From positions 1 to 64,000 of the forward strand of contig JAKZAN010000166.1 of assembly GCA_023053545.1 (NCBI GenBank): a DNA stretch of 64,000 nucleotides, in the 5' to 3' direction. Both the position numbers and the translations under genes were made by a program. The notes below the pieces were generated by a model. That model made no database searches. It had not been told where the DNA came from and saw nothing but the letters and a program-made list of their open reading frames with translations. Positions 56,300-64,000 of the stretch are shown piece after piece; position 1 is the first letter of the stretch, and every line of letters starts with the position of its first letter. Source of the DNA: Lepidurus packardi. Lineage: Eukaryota > Arthropoda > Branchiopoda > Notostraca > Triopsidae.

Positions 56300-59200
56300 T
56301 TTCAATGAAATTTCCTTGAAATTTGTTTGTAATTTTACCTGAAATTTCCTCGAAATCTTATTGAAATTACACTGAAATTTCATTGAAATTTCGTTGAAAT
56401 ATTCTTGTAATTTTACCTGAAACTTTAATGAAATTTCCTTGAAATTTGCTTGTAACTTTACCTGAAATTTCCTCGAAATCTTATTGAAATTACACTGAAA
56501 TTTCATTGAAAATTCGTCTAAATATGCTTGTAATTTTACCTGAAATTTCAATGAAATTTCCTTGAAATTTTTTTTGTAATTTTACCTGAAATTTCCTTGA
56601 AATTTGCTTGTAATTTTACCTGAAATTTCTTCGAAATCTTATTGAAATTACACTGAAATTTCATTGAAATTTCGTTGAAATATGCTTGTAATTTTTTCCT
56701 GAAATTTCAATGAAATTTCCTTGAAATTTCCTTGTAATATTACCTGAAATTTCCTTGAAATTTGCTTGTAGTTTTACCTGAAATTTCCTCGAAATCTTAA
56801 TGAAATTACACTAAAATTTCATTGAAATTTCGTTGAAATATGCTTTTAATTTTACCAGAAATTTCAATGAAATTTCCTTGAAATTTGCTAGTAATTTTAC
56901 CTGAAATTTCAATGTAATTTATTTGAAATTTGATTTTAATTTTACCTGAAATTTCCTCGAAATCATATTAAAATTATACTGAAATTTCATTGAAATTTCC
57001 TTGAAATATGCTTGTAATTTTACCTGAAATTTCAATTAAATTTCCTTGAAATTTGCTTGTAATTTTACCAGAAATTTAGTCGAAATCTTATTGAAATTAC
57101 ACTGAAATTTCATTGAAATGTCGTTGAAATATGCTTGTAATTTTACCTGAAATTTCAATGAAATTTTCTTGAAATTTTCTTTTAATTTTACCTGAAATTT
57201 CCCTGAAATTTGCTTGTAATTTTACCTGAAATTTCCGTGAAATTTGCTTGTAATTTTACCTGAAATTTCCTTGAAATTTCCTTGAAATTTGCTTGTAATT
57301 TTACCTGAAATTTCCTCGAAATCTTATTGAAATTACACTGAAATTTCATTGAAATTTCGTTGAAATATGCTTGTAATTTTACCTGAAATTTGCCTGAAAT
57401 TTGCTTGTAATTTTACCTGAAATTTCAATGAAATTTCCTTGAAATTTGCTTGTAATTTTACATGAAATTTCCTTGAAATTAGCTTGTTATTTTACCTGAA
57501 ATTTCCTCGAAATGTTATTGCAATTACACTGAAATTTCATTGAAATTTCGTTGAAATATGCTTATAATTTTACTTGAAATTTCAATGAAATTTCCTTGAA
57601 ATTTGATTGTAATTTTACATGAAATTTCCTCGAAATCTTATTGAAATTACACTGAAATTTCATTGAAATGTCGTTGAAATATGCTTGTAATTTTACCTGA
57701 AATTTCAATGAAATTTTCTTGAAATATGCTTGTAATTTTACCTGAAATTTCCCTGAAATTTGCTTGTAATTTTACCTGAAATTTTTCGAAATCTTATTGA
57801 AATTACACTGAAATTTCATTGAAATTTCGTTGAAATATGCTTGTAATTTTACCTGAAATTTCAATGAGATTTCCTTGAAATTTTGCTTGTAATTTTACCT
57901 GAAATTTCCCTGAAATTTACTTGATTTTACCTGAAATTTCTTCGAAATCTTAATGAAATTACAGTGAAATTTCATTGAAATTTCGTTGAAATAGGCTTGT
58001 AATTTTAACTGAAATTTCCTCGAAATCTTATTGAAACTACACTGAAATTTCATTGAAATTTCGTTGAAATATGCTTGTAATTTTACCTGAAACTTCAATG
58101 AAATTTCCTTGAAATTTGCTTGTAATTTTACCTGAAATTTCCTCGAAATCTTATTGAAACTACACTGAAATTTCATTGAAATTTCGTTGAAATATGCTTG
58201 TAATTTTACCTGAAATTTCAATGAAATTTCTTTGAAATTTGCTTGTAATTTTACCTGAAATTTCCTCGAAATCTTATTGAAATTACACTGAAATTTCATT
58301 GAGATTTCGTTGAAACATGCTTGTGATTTTATCTGAAATTTCAATGAAATTTCCTTGAAATTTGCTTGTAATTTAAACTGAAATTTCAATGAAATTTCCT
58401 TGAAATTTGCTTGTAATTTTACCTGAAATTTTTTCGAAATCTTATTGAAATTACACTGAAACTTCAATGAAATTTCCTTGAAATTTGCTTGTAATTTTAC
58501 CTGAAATTTCCTTGAAATTTGCTTGTAATTTTACCTGAAATTTCCTCGAAATCTTATTGAAATTAAACTGAAATTTCATTGAAATTTAGCTGAAGTATAC
58601 TTGTAATTTAACTTGAAATTTCAATGAAATATCCTTGAAATTTGTTTGTAATTTTACATGAAATTTCCTCGAAATCTTATTGAAATTACACTGAAATTTC
58701 ATTGAATTTCGTTGAAATATGCTTGTAATTTTACCTGAAATTTCAATGAAATTTCCTTGAAATTTGTTTGTAATTTTACCTGAAATTTAATTGAAATTTG
58801 CTTGTAATTTTACCTGAAATTTCCTTGAAATTTGCTTGTAATTTTACCTGAAATTTCCTCGAAATCTTATTGAAATTACACTGAAATTTCATTGAAATTT
58901 CGTTGAAATATTCTTGTAATTTTACCTGAAACTTTAATGAAATTTCCTTGAAATTTGCTTGTAACTTTACCTGAAATTTCCTCGAAATCTTATTGAAATT
59001 ACACTGAAATTTCATTGAAAATTCGTCTAAATATGCTTGTAATTTTACCTGAAATTTCAATGAAATTTCCTTGAAATTTTTTTTGTAATTTTACCTGAAA
59101 TTTCCTTGAAATTTGCTTGTAATTTTACCTGAAATTTCTTCGAAATCTTATTGAAATTACACTGAAATTTCATTGAAATTTCGTTGAAATATGCTTGTAA

Positions 59201-62200
59201 TTTTTTCCTGAAATTTCAATGAAATTTCCTTGAAATTTCCTTGTAATATTACCTGAAATTTCCTTGAAATTTGCTTGTAGTTTTACCTGAAATTTCCTCG
59301 AAATCTTAATGAAATTACACTAAAATTTCATTGAAATTTCGTTGAAATATGCTTTTAATTTTACCAGAAATTTCAATGAAATTTCCTTGAAATTTGCTAG
59401 TAATTTTACCTGAAATTTCAATGTAATTTATTTGAAATTTGATTTTAATTTTACCTGAAATTTCCTCGAAATCATATTAAAATTATACTGAAATTTCATT
59501 GAAATTTCCTTGAAATATGCTTGTAATTTTACCTGAAATTTCAATTAAATTTCCTTGAAATTTGCTTGTAATTTTACCAGAAATTTAGTCGAAATCTTAT
59601 TGAAATTACACTGAAATTTCATTGAAATGTCGTTGAAATATGCTTGTAATTTTACCTGAAATTTCAATGAAATTTTCTTGAAATTTTCTTTTAATTTTAC
59701 CTGAAATTTCCCTGAAATTTGCTTGTAATTTTACCTGAAATTTCCGTGAAATTTGCTTGTAATTTTACCTGAAATTTCCTTGAAATTTCCTTGAAATTTG
59801 CTTGTAATTTTACCTGAAATTTCCTCGAAATCTTATTGAAATTACACTGAAATTTCATTGAAATTTCGTTGAAATATGCTTGTAATTTTACCTGAAATTT
59901 GCCTGAAATTTGCTTGTAATTTTACCTGAAATTTCAATGAAATTTCCTTGAAATTTGCTTGTAATTTTACATGAAATTTCCTTGAAATTAGCTTGTTATT
60001 TTACCTGAAATTTCCTCGAAATGTTATTGCAATTACACTGAAATTTCATTGAAATTTCGTTGAAATATGCTTATAATTTTACTTGAAATTTCAATGAAAT
60101 TTCCTTGAAATTTGATTGTAATTTTACCTGAAATTTCCTCGAAATCTTATTGAAATTACACTGAAATTTCATTGAAATGTCGTTGAAATATGCTTGTAAT
60201 TTTACCTGAAATTTCAATGAAATTTTCTTGAAATATGCTTGTAATTTTACCTGAAATTTCCCTGAAATTTGCTTGTAATTTTACCTGAAATTTTTCGAAA
60301 TCTTATTGAAATTACACTGAAATTTCATTGAAATTTCGTTGAAATATGCTTGTAATTTTACCTGAAATTTCAATGAGATTTCCTTGAAATTTTGCTTGTA
60401 ATTTTACCTGAAATTTCCCTGAAATTTACTTGATTTTACCTGAAATTTCTTCGAAATCTTAATGAAATTACAGTGAAATTTCATTGAAATTTCGTTGAAA
60501 TAGGCTTGTAATTTTAACTGAAATTTCCTCGAAATCTTATTGAAACTACACTGAAATTTCATTGAAATTTCGTTGAAATATGCTTGTAATTTTACCTGAA
60601 ACTTCAATGAAATTTCCTTGAAATTTGCTTGTAATTTTACCTGAAATTTCCTCGAAATCTTATTGAAACTACACTGAAATTTCATTGAAATTTCGTTGAA
60701 ATATGCTTGTAATTTTACCTGAAATTTCAATGAAATTTCTTTGAAATTTGCTTGTAATTTACCTGAAATTTCCTCGAAATCTTATTGAAATTACACTGAA
60801 ATTTCATTGAGATTTCGTTGAAACATGCTTGTGATTTTATCTGAAATTTCAATGAAATTTCCTTGAAATTTGCTTGTAATTTAAACTGAAATTTCAATGA
60901 AATTTCCTTGAAATTTGCTTGTAATTTTACCTGAAATTTTTTCGAAATCTTATTGAAATTACACTGAAACTTCAATGAAATTTCCTTGAAATTTGCTTGT
61001 AATTTTACCTGAAATTTCCTTGAAATTTGCTTGTAATTTTACCTGAAATTTCCTCGAAATCTTATTGAAATTAAACTGAAATTTCATTGAAATTTAGCTG
61101 AAGTATACTTGTAATTTAACTTGAAATTTCAATGAAATATCCTTGAAATTTGTTTGTAATTTTACATGAAATTTCCTCGAAATCTTATTGAAATTACACT
61201 GAAATTTCATTGAATTTCGTTGAAATATGCTTGTAATTTTACCTGAAATTTCAATGAAATTTCCTTGAAATTTGTTTGTAATTTTACCTGAAATTTCCTT
61301 GAAATTTGCTTGTAATTTTACCTGAAATTTCCTTGAAATTTGCTTGTAATTTTACCTGAAATTTCCTCGAAATCTTATTGAAATTACACTGAAATTTCAT
61401 TGAAATTTCGTTGAAATATTCTTGTAATTTTACCTGAAACTTTAATGAAATTTCCTTGAAATTTGCTTGTAACTTTACCTGAAATTTCCTCGAAATCTTA
61501 TTGAAATTACACTGAAATTTCATTGAAAATTCGTCTAAATATGCTTGTAATTTTACCTGAAATTTCAATGAAATTTCCTTGAAATTTTTTTTGTAATTTT
61601 ACCTGAAATTTCCTTGAAATTTGCTTGTAATTTTACCTGAAATTTCTTCGAAATCTTATTGAAATTACACTAAAATTTCATTGAATTTTCGTTGAAATAT
61701 GCTTGTAATTTTTTCCTGAAATTTCAATGAAATTTCCTTGAAATTTCCTTGTAATATTACCTGAAATTTCCTTGAAATTTGCTTGTAGTTTTACCTGAAA
61801 TTTCCTCGAAATCTTAATGAAATTACACTAAAATTTCATTGAAATTTCGTTGAAATATGCTTGTAATTTTACCAGAAATTTCAATGAAATTTCCTTGAAA
61901 TTTGCTAGTAATTTTACCTGAAATTTCAATGTAATTTATTTGAAATTTGATTTTAATTTTACCTGAAATTTCCTCGAAATCATATTAAAATTATACTGAA
62001 ATTTCATTGAAATTTCCTTGAAATATGCTTGTAATTTTACCTGAAATTTCAATTAAATTTCCTTGAAATTTGCTTGTAATTTTACCAGAAATTTAGTCGA
62101 AATCTTATTGAAATTACACTGAAATTTCATTGAAATGTCGTTGAAATATGCTTGTAATTTTACCTGAAATTTCAATGAAATTTTCTTGAAATTTTCTTTT

Positions 62201-63900
62201 AATTTTACCTGAAATTTCCCTGAAATTTGCTTGTAATTTTACCTGAAATTTCCTTGAAATTTGCTTGTAATTTTACCTGAAATTTCCTTGAAATTTCCTT
62301 GAAATTTGCTTGTAATTTTACCTGAAATTTCCTCGAAATCTTATTGAAATTACACTGAAATTTCATTGAAATTTCGTTGAAATATGCTTGTAATTTTACC
62401 TGAAATTTGCCTGAAATTTGCTTGTAATTTTACCTGAAATTTCAATGAAATTTCCTTGAAATTTGCTTGTAATTTTACATGAAATTTCCTTGAAATTAGC
62501 TTGTTATTTTACCTGAAATTTCCTCGAAATGTTATTGCAATTACACTGAAATTTCATTGAAATTTCGTTGAAATATGCTTATAATTTTACTTGAAATTTC
62601 AATGAAATTTCCTTGAAATTTGATTGTAATTTTACCTGAAATTTCCTCGAAATCTTATTGAAATTACACTGAAATTTCATTGAAATGTCGTTGAAATATG
62701 CTTGTAATTTTACCTGAAATTTCAATGAAATTTTCTTGAAATATGCTTGTAATTTTACCTGAAATTTCCCTGAAATTTGCTTGTAATTTTACCTGAAATT
62801 TTTCGAAATCTTATTGAAATTACACTGAAATTTCATTGAAATTTCGTTGAAATATGCTTGTAATTTTACCTGAAATTTCAATGAGATTTCCTTGAAATTT
62901 TGCTTGTAATTTTACCTGAAATTTCCCTGAAATTTACTTGATTTTACCTGAAATTTCTTCGAAATCTTAATGAAATTACAGTGAAATTTCATTGAAATTT
63001 CGTTGAAATAGGCTTGTAATTTTACCTGAAACTTCAATGAAATTTCCTTGAAATTTGCTTGTAATTTTAACTGAAATTTCCTCGAAATCTTATTGAAACT
63101 ACACTGAAATTTCATTGAAATTTCGTTGAAATATGCTTGTAATTTTACCTGAAATTTCAATGAAATTTCTTTGAAATTTGCTTGTAATTTTACCTGAAAT
63201 TTCCTCGAAATCTTATTGAAATTACACTGAAATTTCATTGAGATTTCGTTGAAACATGCTTGTGATTTTATCTGAAATTTCAATGAAATTTCCTTGAAAT
63301 TTGCTTGTAATTTTAACTGAAATTTCAATGAAAGTTCCTTGAAATTTGCTTGTAATTTTACCTGAAATTTTTTCGAAATCTTATTGAAATTACACTGAAA
63401 CTTCAATGAAATTTCCTTGAAATTTGCTTGTAATTTTAACTGAAATTTCCTTGAAATTTGCTTGTAATTTTACCTGAAATTTCCTCGAAATCTTATTGAA
63501 ATTAAACTGAAATTTCATTGAAATTTCGCTGAAGTATACTTGTAATTTAACCTGAAATTTCAATGAAATATCCTTGAAATTTGTTTGTAATTTTACATGA
63601 AATTTCCTCGAAATCTTATTGAAATTACACTGAAATTTCATTGAATTTCGTTGAAATATGCCTGTAATTTTACCTGAAATTTCAATGAAATTTCCTTGAA
63701 ATTTGTTTGTAATTTTACCTGAAATTTCCTTGAAATTTGCTTGTAATTTTACCTGAAATTTCCTTGAAATTTGCTTGTAATTTTACCTGAAATTTCCTCG
63801 AAATCTTATTGAAATTACACTGAAATTTCATTGAAATTTCGTTGAAATATGCTTGTAATTTTACCTGAAACTTTAATGAAATTTCCTTGAAATTTGCTTG
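56300..63900. repeat. Higher-order repeat, about 2508 bp, three units
   Basis: Markers recur at offsets 2509 and 2508: the attcttgtaattttacc variant at 56401, 58910 and 61418; the T8 variant near 56570, 59077 and 61585; open frames at 57895, 60404 and 62912. Units differ by isolated substitutions and 1-base indels. A partial unit appears near 36.3-37.6 kb, so the same higher-order unit was seeded elsewhere in the array. Boundaries are approximate. Confidence 0.8.
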
Positions 63901-64000
63901 TAACTTTACCTGAAATTTCCTCGAAATCTTATTGAAATTACACTGAAATTTCATTGAAAATTCGTCTAAATATGCTTGTAATTTTACCTGAAATTTCAAT

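Larger units (their letters stand above)
47798..64000 (-). repeat. 123-bp satellite, block 6
   Basis: 16.2 kb of uninterrupted satellite to the window edge. The first 1.7 kb repeat block 5. About 48.5-50.1 kb is near-identical to about 32.4-34.0 kb (offset 16159). A 2316-bp tandem pair lies at about 50.7-54.8 kb and a 2508/2509-bp higher-order repeat at about 56.3-63.9 kb. A T8 variant (gaaattttttttgtaat) marks each higher-order unit near 56570, 59077 and 61585. No transposon or gene is seen here. Confidence 0.95.

Noticed and set aside
219..64000. Many minus-strand open frames of 60-231 codons with KFQVKLQ/NFKEIS repeats as protein-coding genes
   Set aside because: They coincide exactly with the 123-bp satellite, whose length is a multiple of 3 and whose minus strand lacks stops in one frame. 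Frames shift wherever a 1-base indel occurs, and the peptides only mirror the DNA repeat.

Overview
The window looks like heterochromatin, probably pericentromeric, from an invertebrate animal, most likely an arthropod. About 62% of it (roughly 39.5 kb) is a single AT-rich tandem satellite, always in the same orientation. The rest is retroelements that jumped into the array. BEL/Pao LTR elements are confined to animals, and Jockey/I-group LINEs with a zinc-knuckle ORF1 are commonest in arthropods. I see no host gene, tRNA, rRNA, CRISPR array or bacterial feature.

The satellite has a 123-bp monomer built from eleven copies of an 11-12 bp unit. Its core is the palindrome GAAATTTC, so AAATTT tracts recur about once per helical turn. 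Because 123 is divisible by 3, one minus-strand frame is often open. This produces dozens of repetitive KFQVKLQ-type reading frames that I treat as non-coding. The array carries several higher-order duplications: a 680-bp tandem pair at 19.7-21.1 kb, a 2316-bp pair at 50.7-54.8 kb, and about three 2508/2509-bp units at 56.3-63.9 kb.

Layout: satellite 1-5531. BEL/Pao element on + (5532-16458, 5-bp target duplication cctga), whose 3' LTR is split by a nearly full-length LINE on - (LINE-A, 11346-16311, 13-bp target duplication). Satellite to 17319. A 344-bp MITE-like insert (17320-18214) that holds a 5'-truncated LINE-A copy (17659-18185). Satellite to 23690. LINE-B on + (23691-28799, 27-A tail). 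Satellite to 38545. LINE-C complex (38546-44040): EN-RT on -, joined to an inverted copy of its own ORF1 on +. Satellite to 45748. A partial tandem duplicate of the LINE-C complex (45752-47795) in which the central loop is flipped. Satellite to the end.

LINE-A, -B and -C are three diverged lineages of one clade with the same plan: ORF1 with an N-terminal CX2C-X13-CX2C finger, a helical or coiled-coil stretch and three C-terminal zinc knuckles, then ORF2 with an AP-type endonuclease and a reverse transcriptase, ending in a Cys/His motif. In LINE-A and LINE-C the ORF1 stop directly abuts the ORF2 start (TAG-ATG, TAA-ATG). ORF1 of LINE-A and of LINE-C is intact. ORF2 of LINE-A and LINE-C each carries one frameshift. 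LINE-B has two nonsense codons in ORF1 and a 3' lesion in ORF2. The BEL copy has about five frameshifts, most of them at homopolymers.

The most unusual structure is at 41.7-49.5 kb. A 3.75-kb unit is tandemly duplicated with a 3-bp filler, and the 890-bp segment between two 718-bp inverted arms lies in opposite orientation in the two copies. The pattern suggests an inversion isomer created by recombination between the inverted arms, or a long-read assembly artefact of the palindrome.
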